Shown here: piece after piece, positions 26,702 to 36,671 of the stretch
Layout: every line of letters starts with the position of its first letter
Numbering within the stretch: the first letter of the stretch is position 1
Assembly: GCF_000614205.1 (NCBI RefSeq)
Contig: NZ_BAKN01000005.1
Coordinates: forward strand, 1 to 64,000
DNA length: 64,000 bases
Source: Hoylesella saccharolytica JCM 17484
GTDB lineage: Bacteria; Bacteroidota; Bacteroidia; Bacteroidales; Bacteroidaceae
Direction: 5' to 3'
The notes under the pieces: model-generated
The model's database searches: none
Seen by the model: the letters and a program-made list of their open reading frames with translations, nothing else
What the model was told of the DNA's origin: nothing
Made by a program: the position numbers and the translations under genes

Positions 26702-28703
26702 ATGCGTAATAAAATTATCGTGTGGGTGGCATGGGCATGCCTGCTGCCATTTTCGGGTTATCCGCAGTTACAGCAGACAGACTCGGTGCGCCATATCGGC
26801 GAGGTGGTGGTGACATCTAAACAAACGTTTCGCGAGATAATACCGTCGCAGAAGCTTTCCGGCGAACAGCTCGAAAGGCTTAATGCTCACAGTGTGGCCG
26901 ACGTGCTGCGTTATTTTGCCGGATTGCAGGTGAAAGACTATGGAGGCGTAGGCGGTTTGAAAACCATCAACATTCGCAGTATGGGCAGTCAACATCTGGG
27001 GGTATTTTACGATGGCATCGAACTGGGCAACGTGCAAAACGGACAGGTGGATTTAGGACAGCTCTCTGCCGACAATCTTGAAGAAATTACGCTCTACAAC
27101 GGACAGAAGAGCGCCATCTTTCAGCCCGCGAGCGATTTCGGCAATGCCGGGTCGGTGTACATTCGCACACGCACGCCTCGCTTTACTGCGGGGAAAGCGT
27201 ATAATCTTCAACTCAAACTGAAACACGCTTCGAGCAGCACTTATCGCCTTTCTGCCCTGTGGGAACAGCGCATTTCGCCTGCATTAACCGCCTCGCTCAG
27301 TACGGGCGGGCTGGTTTCGGATGGTAAATACCCGTTTCGGTATCGGCGGATGAACCAAGATGGCACTGTAGCTTACGATACCACCACCATTCGACAAAAC
27401 GGCGACATTTGGGCGTTCAGAGCAGAGGGCAATTTGCACGGCTTGCTGCATGGTGGAGCTTGGAACGTGAAGGCTTATACGTACAACTCGCAACGGGGTA
27501 TTCCAGGTGCTATCGTCAACAACGTGTGGCGACGGGGCGAACGGCAGTCAGACCACAACCATTTTACACAGGCACGTTTACAGAAAAGTTTCGGCGATAA
27601 ATTTTCTACGCAGTGGATGGCGAAATATGCTTATTACCACACACACTATCGCAATAATGACGAAACACAGCTGCAGGTAGACAACACGTATCGACAGCAA
27701 GAACTGTATATCTCCACCTCGAATGTGTATGAAATCCTACCCAACTGGTCGGCCAGCATCAGTTACGATTTCAAGTACAATAAACTCAACGCCGACGTAT
27801 TGCAGTTTGTTTTTCCTCATCGCTACAGCAACCTGCTGGCAGTGGCTACCGCGCTTGATTGTGGGCAGTTTCAAATGCAAACATCCTTACAGGCGGCATT
27901 TGTGAAAGACCATACCCGAACGCTTGTAGACAAGCCTTCTATCCGCGTACTTTCGCCTGCGTTATTCGTTAACTTCTATCCCTTTGCAGCAAAGAAATTC
28001 TCCTTACGGGCATTCGCAAAAAAAAAGTTTCCGAATGCCCACTTTCAACGATCTCTACTACGCCGACGTAGGTAACTCGCGTCTGCAACCCGAAACTGCG
28101 ATACAATACAACCTGGGGGTTGTCTACGAAAAAAACTTTACAAAGCTACTCCGCCACTTGCGATTGCAGGCAGACACCTATTACAACACGGTTCACGATA
28201 AAATTGTAGCTTATCCCAAGGGTCAGCAATTTCGTTGGACAATGCTTAATTTGGGGCGCGTGCACATCAAGGGTGTTGACGTGTCAACCGAAACAACACT
28301 GCAACCCTTACAGGCGCTTTCGGTTACAGGCAGGCTGCAATACACCTATCAGGACGCACGCGATGTAACCTCTTCTCAAACGGCTTACTATCGCCATCAG
28401 ATACCTTACATTCCGCACCACAGCGGATCGGCAGTGGTATCAGTTGCATGGAAGCAATGGCTTTTGAACTACAGCTTTATTTATGCCGGCGAAAGATACA
28501 ACCAGCAAGAAAACATCGCATACAATTACATGCAACCATGGTATACCAGTGATCTCTCCATCGTATTTCAATCCACTTGGTACCGTATCCGATACAAACT
28601 CACAGCAGAAGTGAATAACCTCTTCAGTCAAGATTACGACGTTATCCTCAATTATCCCATGCCTAAACGCAATTACGGCATCAGTATCGACATCACGCTA
28701 TAA
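26702..28703 (+). CDS. btuB: BtuB-like TonB-dependent cobalamin receptor, one frameshift
   Basis: The outer-membrane receptor imports B12 with TonB energy. A signal peptide (residues 1 to about 22) precedes a plug domain (IGEVVVTSKQ...SVADVLRYFAGLQVKDYGGVGG, about 30-150) and a long beta-barrel ending in a typical aromatic-rich strand (YGISIDITL). The frame breaks in a nine-A run near 28020; one base restores KKSFRMPTFNDLYY, a common motif in these receptors. The restored length of about 667 residues is normal. The B12 riboswitch upstream and BtuG/DUF4465 partners downstream support cobalamin as substrate. Confidence 0.92.
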
Positions 28704-28716
28704 CATTTAAGATGAT

Positions 28717-29889
28717 ATGAAACAAAGTTCACTCCTCCTATCTCTCCTTTTCATATTGGCAGTAAGTTCATGCCGACAAGATGAGTACGTTATTCTGTCC
28801 GAAACGTACGACACTGGATGGCAAGCCCCTAAGGGTAACATCGTGGGGATGTACCTGCTCAATGAGGGAAACATGGGCAGCAACAAAGCCTCGCTCGACT
28901 ATCTCGACCTTTCAGCCACCACACCCACAGCTCCCTACGTACGCAACATCTATGCCGAGCGCAATCCCGACGTAGTAAAAGAGCTGGGCGATGTGGGCAA
29001 CGACGTTCAAATTTACGGCAGCAAGCTATGGATAGTAGTCAACGCCTCAAATAAGGTAGAGGTGGCTACAGTCAACTCGTGCAAGCGACTTGCAACGATA
29101 GATATTCCTAACTGTCGCAATATCGCTTTCAACGGAAAATATGCTTATATCAGTTCGTTTGTCGGTCCCATCAAGTTTCCCGACCCGCAATCGCCCCTCG
29201 GCATGGTATATAAGGTAGATACCGCTACTTTCGAGAAGGTAGCATCCATCGCAGTGGGCTACCAGCCTGAAGAACTTTGCATTGTCGATAACAAACTATA
29301 TGTGGCCAACAGCGGAGGGTATCGGCCTCCACACTACGACCAAACAGTAAGCGAGATTGATCTCTACTCGTTCAAAGAGTTAAGAAAGATTGATGTCGAC
29401 ATCAACCCACACCGCTGCCGCGCCGATCGCTATGGACAGCTCTGGGTTACCACTCGTGGTAATTACGGCGATATTTCGCCCCGTCTTTATTGGTTATCGA
29501 AAGATCATCACGGTACCTTACAGCTTGGTGGAGTAATAGATATTGCCGCATCGGGTATCAGTATTGTGGGTGATTCGCTTTATTACTACGGTGCTGCATG
29601 GAATAACGCTACCGGTAAAAACACCATCACCTACGGCATCGTTAATGTGCGTACCCACCAAATCATCAGTAACTCGTTGTCATCCTCACCTCAGTTGGCC
29701 AATATCACTATGCCTTACGGAATTATGGCCAACCCCATTAACCGCGATTTCTACCTGATGGACGCGAAAAACTATGTGTCGAGCGGCGAACTGCTACATT
29801 TTAAGCCAGACGGCACATTTGATTGGAAGGTGAAAACAGGCGACATACCCGGTCATGCAGCATTCGTATATAAGAAAGCTAATCCGTAA
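28717..29889 (+). CDS. btuG: BtuG-like beta-propeller surface lipoprotein, 390 aa
   Basis: A lipoprotein signal ends LAVSSC (Cys19). The rest is a DUF5074/YncE-type propeller with repeated blades such as GSKLWIVVNASNKVEV, NGKYAYISSFVG and DNKLYVANSGGY. In Bacteroides thetaiotaomicron BtuG is a surface propeller lipoprotein that binds B12 very tightly and hands it to BtuB. Position directly after btuB (13-base gap) in a riboswitch-led operon argues for the same role. B12 binding itself is inferred. Confidence 0.85.
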   Translation: MKQSSLLLSLLFILAVSSCRQDEYVILSETYDTGWQAPKGNIVGMYLLNEGNMGSNKASLDYLDLSATTPTAPYVRNIYAERNPDVVKELGDVGNDVQIYGSKLWIVVNASNKVEVATVNSCKRLATIDIPNCRNIAFNGKYAYISSFVGPIKFPDPQSPLGMVYKVDTATFEKVASIAVGYQPEELCIVDNKLYVANSGGYRPPHYDQTVSEIDLYSFKELRKIDVDINPHRCRADRYGQLWVTTRGNYGDISPRLYWLSKDHHGTLQLGGVIDIAASGISIVGDSLYYYGAAWNNATGKNTITYGIVNVRTHQIISNSLSSSPQLANITMPYGIMANPINRDFYLMDAKNYVSSGELLHFKPDGTFDWKVKTGDIPGHAAFVYKKANP

Positions 29890-29961
29890 ATATCTTAAAG
29901 ATGAAAAAGCTTACAATTTAAATTACTTGCAACACAAAAACTCACTTATAATAATAATGAT

Positions 29962-31732
29962 ATGAAGAAAATTTTACTTTTCACCGCCGCTGCACTTCTG
30001 CTCGCAACAAAGGCAATGGCCCAACAGACAGAAAATCTGCAACAGCACAGTAAGTATCTCTACAAAGTACTCGACTATTCGCCCGCTCCGGGCCAGTTCG
30101 TTAATGCATTACCTACCTATGAAACTGGAGATAATGCGCAGAAAATGGCACAAAAGTGTACTGAAGCACTCGCCAACAACAAGGGCAACATGGTTACGCT
30201 GGGTGCCTTCGGAGGGTCAATCACTTTCAAGTTCGACCACAGCATCGCCAACATCGAAGGCGAAAAAGATTTCTTAATACTAGGCAATGCCTTTACCAAC
30301 AGTAGCGAACCGGGTATCGTGATGGTATCTAAGGATGTTAACAAAAATGGCATCGCGACGACCCCTGGTATGAACTGGAAGGCAGTATTGAAACCGAAAA
30401 GCCTGGAGAGGCTATCTATGGATACGAGGTAAATTACACCGCAACCCCCATGCAAGACATTCCATGGACAGACAACAAAGGCGGTAGCGGCAAAGTGCTG
30501 CGCAATACGTACCATGCCCAAGAGTACTTTCCCCTTTGGATGGGCACCGAGCTCAAGGTAAAAGGCACATTGCTGCCTAAAAATGCCACCAAATCTGGGA
30601 CGTTTTATTATCTGCACAACTTCCAATACGGCTATGTAGACAATCTTCCAACTCCGACCTCAACGGCAACAGCTTCGACATCGCATGGGCGGTAGATGAA
30701 GCCCGGAATAAAGTAAAGCTCGACTTCATCGACTTTGTGAAAGTTTATTGTGCCGAACTGCAAGATGCAGGTTGGCTGGGTGAAACGTCAACCGAAGTGG
30801 CGGGTGCCGAAGACTTACACCTCGAAGCATCAATGAATGCCATCGCAAAGGCACAAGAAGCTCGCACGGCAACCTTCGACGATATTAATGTTACGCTGAC
30901 TGCCGATGGATATTATAACGGCGACACTAACGGCGAGAAATACACTAATGCGTATGGAGGCGAAACCTATAAATGTCAATATATCAGCGGCTCTTACCGA
31001 TTCACCGTCAATAATACTCCAGCGTGGTTATCATGGAGCGACTTCGCCATCTCGAACCGCACTGCCACCGTTTTCAAAAACCTCAACCCAGATCAGTTTA
31101 ACTCGTGCGTAGGGCACGGCTATAACAACTCGGCAAACTATGTTACGGCATACATCTTCGAGCAGTCAGCAGCCGTCGAAGTACTCAACAAACCTCAAGG
31201 TGATGTGGTTCGCGGTGTCTACATCACTAATGCCGCTTATACACTCAATGCGATTTTACACGGCGACAATATGAGTAAGGGATCTACCGGAAAAGCCGAA
31301 TTTGAGACAGGCGATTGGCTAAAACTTACTATCACAGGTAAACACGCAGACAACAGCACTTCTACTGTAGATGTTTATTTGGCCGATTATCGTTCTTCGA
31401 CCCCCGCTGAACATTATTATCTGGGCGATTGGCAATGGGTAGATCTCACATCACTGGGTGAAGTGAAAAGCCTTTCATTCACCATCACCGGTTCACGTAA
31501 CAACGCTTACGGACTTACCACCCCATCCTACTTCTGCATGGATAACCTCAACGGCACTGACGACGGACACAACGGAAAGGTAACCGGCATTATCCCCACC
31601 GCCAACGATACCGCCGCTAAGGTCGAAGTGGCTCGCTTTACCGTTGATGGCAAACGCATCTCTGCCCCGATTAAGGGTATCAACATTGTAAAATACGCCG
31701 ACGGAACAGTACGCAAGGTTATCGTAAGATAA
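29962..31732 (+). CDS. DUF4465 secreted protein (BtuH-like), two frameshifts
   Basis: A signal peptide (MKKILLFTAAALLLATKAMA) is followed by an N-terminal domain with TLGAFGGSITFKFDHSI and GNAFTNSSEPGIVMVSKD. The C-terminal DUF4465 domain has YLGDWQWVDLTSLGEV and GLTTPSYFCMDNLNG, then a tail IKGINIVKY...RKVIVR like other secreted Prevotella proteins. Frames break near 30365 (restoring WYELEGSIETEKPGEAIYGY) and near 30650 (restoring SDLNGNSFDIAWAVDEARNK). I recall DUF4465 proteins in Bacteroides B12 loci being described as cobalamin binders (BtuH). That role is inferred here from domain and operon. The product is about 590 residues. Confidence 0.82.
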
Positions 31733-31782
31733 TCAACACAGAGTTTACCACTTCATACCGCCAACGGCGGATCAGAAAATAA

Positions 31783-31851
31783 GGATTTCTCGCAGAAAAT
31801 TTACTCAAGTCCAATCCGGAATGAGTATTTTCTGTGGGAAATTCTTTTTTT
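31783..31851 (+). terminator. Terminator of the B12 operon
   Basis: A long imperfect stem pairs GGATTTCTCGCAGAAAAT...ACTCA (31783-31806) with TGAGTATTTTCTGTGGGAAAT (31822-31842), followed by TTCTTTTTTT. It lies about 50 bases after the DUF4465 stop. Confidence 0.75.
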
Positions 31852-31968
31852 ATTAACCTCGATTAAGATTTTCCACAAGAACTCTCCCCTCCCGTTAACC
31901 CACGTGAAAAGATTATCCTTCAACACTTAATTATCAAGTATCAATTGTCTATTATCAATTATAAATTG

Positions 31969-31976
31969 TATTTTTG
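31969..31976 (+). promoter_or_regulatory. Candidate promoter for the flippase-like gene
   Basis: TATTTTTG at 31969-31976 matches the -7 box. A TTG at 31945-31947 lies 21 bases upstream, close to the usual -33 to -7 spacing. Confidence 0.55.
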
Positions 31977-32000
31977 CAACGACTAAAAACAACGTGAACA

Positions 32001-33035
32001 TTGGAAGTGAGACGCCTCATCAACGATACATTTAAAATTGCCCTGTCACTTTTTCTCGGCGGTGCAATTCTTTTTTGGATGTATCGTGGGTTTGATTTCA
32101 AACAAGTGGAGCAAGTAATGCTACACGAAATGAACTGGACGTGGATGCTACTTTCGTTCCCTTTCGGCATAATGGCGCAGGTTTTCAGGGGATGGCGGTG
32201 GAAACAGTCACTCGAACCTGTGGGTGAAGATCCACGCACATCTACCTGTATTCACGCCATCTTTATTTCATATGCCGCCAGTTTGCTGATACCTCGCATC
32301 GGCGAATTTGCTCGTTGTGCTATATTGCGCAGATACGACAAAACCGATTTCCCGAAAGCATTGGGCACTGTGGTTACCGAGCGTGCCATCGACTCACTAC
32401 TGGTACTTGTCATCGCAGGCATCACCCTATTATCACAATTAGGGGTTTTCACCACATTTTTTGAGCAAACCGGCACCAGCATCGATGCCATCGTAACACG
32501 TTTTTCTACCACTGGATACATTGTTACGGGCGTGTGCGCCGCAGCCGTTGCCATACTCTTGCACCTTTTACTTAAACGTATGGCTATTTACAACCGGGTG
32601 AAAGATACCGTTCGAGGCATCTGGCTCGGCGTTAACTCCATTCGACGTGTGCGCAACAAATGGCGCTTTGTTTTTTTCACACTCGCCATCTGGACCAGTT
32701 ATTTTCTGCACTATTATCTTACATTTTTCTGCTTCAAGTCTACAGCATCACTCGGAATGGCTTGTGCTATGGTTACTTTTGTGGTGGGCAGCATGGCCGT
32801 TGTCGTACCCACACCCAACGGAGCCGGTCCATGGCATTTCGCCGTGAAAACCATGTTAATACTTTATGCCGTCGATAGTTGCGATGCTTTAAACTTTGTA
32901 CTAATTGTACATTCGGTGCAAACACTGCTCGTCATTCTCCTAGGCATTTACGCATGGGTCGCGCTCGCCTTTACCCCACAACGCATCGCATCTGCAGAAA
33001 ACGAAACCCAATATCCCACAAAACATCAACTTTAA
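32001..33035 (+). CDS. Lysylphosphatidylglycerol-flippase-domain membrane protein, 344 aa
   Basis: An integral membrane protein of the UPF0104/YbhN family (flippase-like domain of MprF). About eight hydrophobic segments are visible. Typical motifs are RGWRWKQSLEP, SLLIPRIGEFARCAIL and VVPTPNGAGPWHFAV. It starts with TTG (TTGGAAGTGAGACGC), which begins just before the first conserved segment; no ATG is available nearby. The family is thought to move lipids between leaflets, but the substrate here is unknown. pepD begins 11 bases after its stop. Confidence 0.82.
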   Translation: MEVRRLINDTFKIALSLFLGGAILFWMYRGFDFKQVEQVMLHEMNWTWMLLSFPFGIMAQVFRGWRWKQSLEPVGEDPRTSTCIHAIFISYAASLLIPRIGEFARCAILRRYDKTDFPKALGTVVTERAIDSLLVLVIAGITLLSQLGVFTTFFEQTGTSIDAIVTRFSTTGYIVTGVCAAAVAILLHLLLKRMAIYNRVKDTVRGIWLGVNSIRRVRNKWRFVFFTLAIWTSYFLHYYLTFFCFKSTASLGMACAMVTFVVGSMAVVVPTPNGAGPWHFAVKTMLILYAVDSCDALNFVLIVHSVQTLLVILLGIYAWVALAFTPQRIASAENETQYPTKHQL

Positions 33036-33046
33036 ACCCATATATT

Positions 33047-34504
33047 ATGTGCGAAATTAAGAAACTCAATCCCGAAAGTGTCTGGCGCAATTTCTATAAC
33101 CTCACACGCATTCCCCGTCCATCAGGACATTTGGAAAAAGTAAAACAATTCCTGCTCAACTTCGCTCGCGAAGCCGGCGTAGAAGCTTTTGTAGACCCTG
33201 CCAACAATATCGTGATGCGCAAACCCGCCACTCCCGGCATGGAAAACCGCAAAACCATTACTTTGCAGGCACATATGGATATGGTTCCACAGAAATCGCC
33301 TGATAGTACGCACAACTTTCAAACCGACCCCATCGAAACATGGATAGATGCTGAATGGGTGCGAGCAAAAAATACTACACTGGGGGCTGACAACGGCATT
33401 GGCGTGGCAGCAATCATGGCTGTGATGGAAGATAAAAGCTTGAAGCACGGAGCCATCGAGGGACTCATCACAGCAGACGAAGAAACAGGAATGTACGGTG
33501 CCAACGATCTTCCCAAAGGCGAATTACAGGGAGATATCCTACTTAATCTCGACTCCGAAACATGGGGTAACTTTGTCATTGGTAGTGCCGGCGGCGTCAA
33601 CGTTACCGCCACCCGGAACTACAAAGAAGAAACCGTAGACTCTGCTCGCGCGGCATTGAAAATTACCATTAAAGGCTTAAAAGGCGGACACTCCGGACTG
33701 GAAATTCACGAGGGACGCGCCAACGCCAATAAACTGATGGCTCGTGTGCTGACAAAGTTGGTTGCCGACTGCAGTGCAGAGCTCGCCTCGTGGCATGGCG
33801 GAAACATGCACAACGCCATCCCCTATAAAGCCGAAACTGTCATCACTATTCCCCAAGACTGTCTTGAAAAGACAAATACCGTGTTGGCAGAACTGAAATC
33901 GGTATTTGAAACCGAATATCGCTTCGTTGAAAACCAAATAGAACTATTCGCCGAACCCGTTACGCTACCCCAAAAGCAACTCAACGCAACCGATCGCAAC
34001 GCCATACTTCGCGCCATCTACGGCTGCCACAACGGCGTGCTGCGCATGATACCGGCCATTCCCACCGTTGTCGAAACATCATCCAACCTCGCCATTATCG
34101 AGATAGAAAAGGGTAGCGCCAGCCTGAAAATATTTGCAAGAAGCTCCAGCGAAACGATGAAAGAATACATCTGCAACACGCTCAAAGGAACGCTCACACT
34201 GGCCGACTTCGATGTAGCACTCAGCGGAAGTTTTCAGGGATGGGACCCCAATCCCGACAGCGAGATATTGCAGTTATTACAACAGCTTTACAAACAACTT
34301 TTCGGCGAAGACGCCATTGTAAAAGTAGACCATGCCGGATTAGAATGCTCCATCATTCTGAGCAAATATCCGCATTTCGACGTAGTGTCGCTCGGTCCCA
34401 CTATCCGTTCGCCTCACAGCACCAGCGAGCGTTGTTTGTACGAAACCGTCGAACCCTTCTGGCAACTGCTGAAAAAAGTGCTCGAAGAGGCTCCCACAAA
34501 ATAA
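33047..34504 (+). CDS. pepD: M20 beta-Ala-His/Xaa-His dipeptidase PepD, 485 aa
   Basis: A cytosolic non-specific dipeptidase of family M20. Metal-site residues are visible: LQAHMDMV (His76, Asp78), LGADNGIG (Asp115), TADEETGM (Glu145/146), and a late HAGLECSI His. The inserted dimerisation lid contains GLKGGHSGLEIHEGRANANK. The ATG at 33047 gives the family's MxEIxKLNPExVW start; the frame is open further upstream but overlaps the flippase gene. An intrinsic terminator follows the stop. Confidence 0.94.
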   Translation: MCEIKKLNPESVWRNFYNLTRIPRPSGHLEKVKQFLLNFAREAGVEAFVDPANNIVMRKPATPGMENRKTITLQAHMDMVPQKSPDSTHNFQTDPIETWIDAEWVRAKNTTLGADNGIGVAAIMAVMEDKSLKHGAIEGLITADEETGMYGANDLPKGELQGDILLNLDSETWGNFVIGSAGGVNVTATRNYKEETVDSARAALKITIKGLKGGHSGLEIHEGRANANKLMARVLTKLVADCSAELASWHGGNMHNAIPYKAETVITIPQDCLEKTNTVLAELKSVFETEYRFVENQIELFAEPVTLPQKQLNATDRNAILRAIYGCHNGVLRMIPAIPTVVETSSNLAIIEIEKGSASLKIFARSSSETMKEYICNTLKGTLTLADFDVALSGSFQGWDPNPDSEILQLLQQLYKQLFGEDAIVKVDHAGLECSIILSKYPHFDVVSLGPTIRSPHSTSERCLYETVEPFWQLLKKVLEEAPTK

Positions 34505-34515
34505 TAAAAATAACC

Positions 34516-34555
34516 AAGGATGCCAGCAAGAGAGCGCTCTTCGCATCCTTATTTT
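34516..34555 (+). terminator. Terminator after pepD
   Basis: Arms AAGGATGC (34516-34523) and GCATCCTT (34543-34550) enclose an inner AGAGCGCTCT palindrome and are followed by ATTTTC. Confidence 0.6.
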
Positions 34556-34577
34556 CTAACACTTAAATATTATTCAA

Positions 34578-34982
34578 ATGAAAAAAACCTTTAGTTTATG
34601 TGCCCTTGTGGCATTGTTAGCACTCGTATTTGTTACAACCAGCTGTAGCAAAGACGACGAAACACCCAGTTTCGATTCGGAATCTATCCTCGGCACATGG
34701 GAAATTCAATCAATGAACTATGCCACAGCATTAGGCGATTGGGGGATAGAAATGCGTCAAAAGCTTACCTTCAAAGGTAATTCCAGATGCACAACCGGCA
34801 TTGTTGGAGAAACCAGCTATAAAGTGGAAGATGGACTGATAAAAACCTACAATGAGTATTCAGAAACCCCGATGTTCATCTATCAGTTAGTTCACCGTGA
34901 GGGCAACAAAATGCACGTCAGAGTGTATAAAAAAGTTGTTGAGGAAGGCAAGTACTACAATATCCATTTGGAAAAGAAGTAG
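34578..34982 (+). CDS. Lipocalin-like lipoprotein, 134 aa
   Basis: The signal peptide ends FVTTSC (Cys23), giving a lipoprotein. The mature part begins SILGTWEIQSMNYA, the start of a lipocalin-like beta-barrel (DUF4923/lipocalin_5 type), with a strand pattern through KLTFKGNSRCTTG and KMHVRVYKKVVEEG. Such small lipoproteins are numerous in Prevotella and have no known ligand. It sits between the pepD terminator and the radical SAM gene. Confidence 0.75.
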   Translation: MKKTFSLCALVALLALVFVTTSCSKDDETPSFDSESILGTWEIQSMNYATALGDWGIEMRQKLTFKGNSRCTTGIVGETSYKVEDGLIKTYNEYSETPMFIYQLVHREGNKMHVRVYKKVVEEGKYYNIHLEKK

Positions 34983-34997
34983 GGCCGACACATTCGG

Positions 34998-35651
34998 ATG
35001 AATCCGCATAGATTAAACCAAGATGGCGATCTGCGCGCTCCCATCATCGGGATAGATCGCCACCGCATACAAACCGACGGGCAGGGAGTTACCACGCTCG
35101 TCGGTTTTCATGGCTGTCCGCTCTACTGCCGCTACTGTCTGAACGATCAATGCCACTACCCCGAAGGCATCTGCCAAATTCTTTCGCCCGAAGAACTATA
35201 CGAAGAGGTGAAACTCGACGATCTCTATTTTCTGGCAACCGGTGGCGGCATCACTTTCGGTGGTGGCGAACCCTGTTTGCAAAGTCGATTTATCCGCAAG
35301 TTCCGCGAATGCTGTGGGCCTCAATGGAAAATCAATGTCGAAACCTGCCTCAACATTTCCCGTTCGCATCTCGAACTGCTTGTACCCGTGGTAGACCAAT
35401 ATATTATCGATATCAAAGAAACGAACAGCCACATCTATCGTCGCTACACAAAAGTAGATAATCAACAGATGCTCCACAACCTTTCATGGCTTCTGCAGCA
35501 AGTAGACAGCTCTCGCATACTGATTCGCATTCCGCGTATTCCCCACTTTAACACCCAACTTCACATTTCGCGCAGCATAGCTCACCTCAAATCCTTAGGC
35601 ATCACTCGTTTTGATGTCTTTTCTTATCAAATAAAAGCTCCTTTCAAATAA
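34998..35651 (+). CDS. Radical SAM glycyl-radical-activating-like enzyme, 217 aa
   Basis: The radical SAM cluster motif CxxxCxxC is Cys40-Cys44-Cys47 in FHGCPLYCRYCLND. GGGITFGGGEP is the SAM-binding GGE-type motif. The product resembles pyruvate-formate-lyase-activating enzymes but is short (217 aa) and lacks the extra ferredoxin-like insert. No glycyl radical enzyme gene lies in the window, so its partner is unknown. It starts 15 bases after the lipocalin-like gene. Confidence 0.82.
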   Translation: MNPHRLNQDGDLRAPIIGIDRHRIQTDGQGVTTLVGFHGCPLYCRYCLNDQCHYPEGICQILSPEELYEEVKLDDLYFLATGGGITFGGGEPCLQSRFIRKFRECCGPQWKINVETCLNISRSHLELLVPVVDQYIIDIKETNSHIYRRYTKVDNQQMLHNLSWLLQQVDSSRILIRIPRIPHFNTQLHISRSIAHLKSLGITRFDVFSYQIKAPFK

Positions 35652-35724
35652 TCAGATAAAAAATAAAAACACAAAAGCATCCCATTCGTAGAAAAAGAAG
35701 AGAAGTAAAACTACCCTACCCCAC

Positions 35725-36012
35725 CACACAAACTTTTTTCTTACCCTTTCTCCTATTCAAACTCTCTATACAAATTATTTTCTTAACCTTTCTTCTATAT
35801 AAACCCTCTACACAAATTATTTTCTTAACCTTATATTTACTTTAAGCTAACCACACAAACTTTTTTTCTTAATCTCTACCCTACTGAAACACACCACACA
35901 AGTTATTTTCTTCATCTTCATTTATTTTAATCCAACCACACAAACTCTTTTTCTTAATCTCTACCCTATCTAAACAATCTATACAAATTCTTTTTCTGAT
36001 TCACTTTCTATA
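35725..36012. repeat. Degenerate tandem array A, 42-43 bp period, about 6.7 units
   Basis: Units start at 35725, 35767, 35809, 35852, 35895, 35937 and 35980. Each begins (C/T)A(C/T)ACAAA or similar, followed by a T-rich tract with TTCTTAA/TTCTTCA and a C-rich end (ACCCT, ATCCAAC). The units are diverged. The strand is pyrimidine-rich throughout, and no open frame is maintained. Confidence 0.8.
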
Positions 36013-36078
36013 AATACTATTTCTACAAATAATTTGTAGAAGTAAAATACATATAGATCTACAATCATTTTTTTTATC

Positions 36079-36284
36079 TTATTTTTACTACTGTACATAC
36101 CCATAAAAATTTTTGAACCCTACTTTCACTACTGTACAAAGCGATAAAAATTTTTTGAACCCTATTTTCACTACTGCACACACCCGTAAAATTTTTTTGA
36201 ACCCTATTTTCACTACTGTACAGACCAATAAAAATTTTTTGAGTCCTATTTTTACTATTGTACAGACAAATATTTTTTTTGAAC
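36079..36284. repeat. Tandem array B, exact 42-bp period, about 4.9 units
   Basis: Units start at 36079, 36121, 36163, 36205 and 36247. The shared pattern is TATTTTCACTACTGTACA, about 6 variable bases, then TAAAAATTTTTTGAACCC. Because 42 is divisible by 3, one frame stays open and would encode a 14-residue repeat (NPIFTTVQTNKNFL), but nothing suggests it is translated. It follows array A after a 65-base gap. Confidence 0.85.
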
Positions 36285-36575
36285 TTATGATAAAATACTT
36301 GAAATTAGGGTTTTGAAATTAAATTGATTATAAATAATGTTTATATCTATTTTAAATATTTTCTTGATGATAGTATAACCATTTATACTTTCAGAAAATA
36401 ATTTTTATATAGTGGTTATACTCAAATAAAGAGTATAGATAAAATATAAATTCCTTATTAAAAAATAAAAATATGTGGTTTGTGTGTTTTCGGAAGGTAA
36501 GTACTTTATCAATTAGCAGCCATAATTAGTTTTAATTGATGGGTACAGTACTGGATTTTGGTATACAAAAATAAA
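36285..36575. other. AT-rich spacer without genes
   Basis: Between array B and the terminator hairpin the sequence is very AT-rich, with small inverted stretches (TAGTATAACCATTTATAC near 36371 and GTGGTTATACTC near 36411). No gene or RNA was recognised. Confidence 0.5.
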
Positions 36576-36610
36576 AATAGGACGCACCAATAGTGCGTCC
36601 CTATTCGTTT
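36576..36610. terminator. Terminator hairpin with GGACGCAC core between convergent genes
   Basis: AATAGGACGCAC (36576-36587) pairs with GTGCGTCCCTATT (36593-36605) with one bulged base, leaving a 5-base loop. A-runs and T-rich bases on both sides allow use on either strand. It lies at the end of the minus-strand ABC gene region and shares its core with the terminator at 26298. Confidence 0.75.
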
Positions 36611-36671
36611 AAACGTAAAAAATGATTTGATTATATTTTACCTCTCCCCCACTTTTTCATTTTTTTTATTT

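Noticed and set aside
36113..36316. Open frame encoding a 14-residue repeat in array B
   Set aside because: It stays open only because the DNA period (42) is a multiple of three and the unit lacks a stop in this frame; no promoter, signal or neighbouring gene supports translation.
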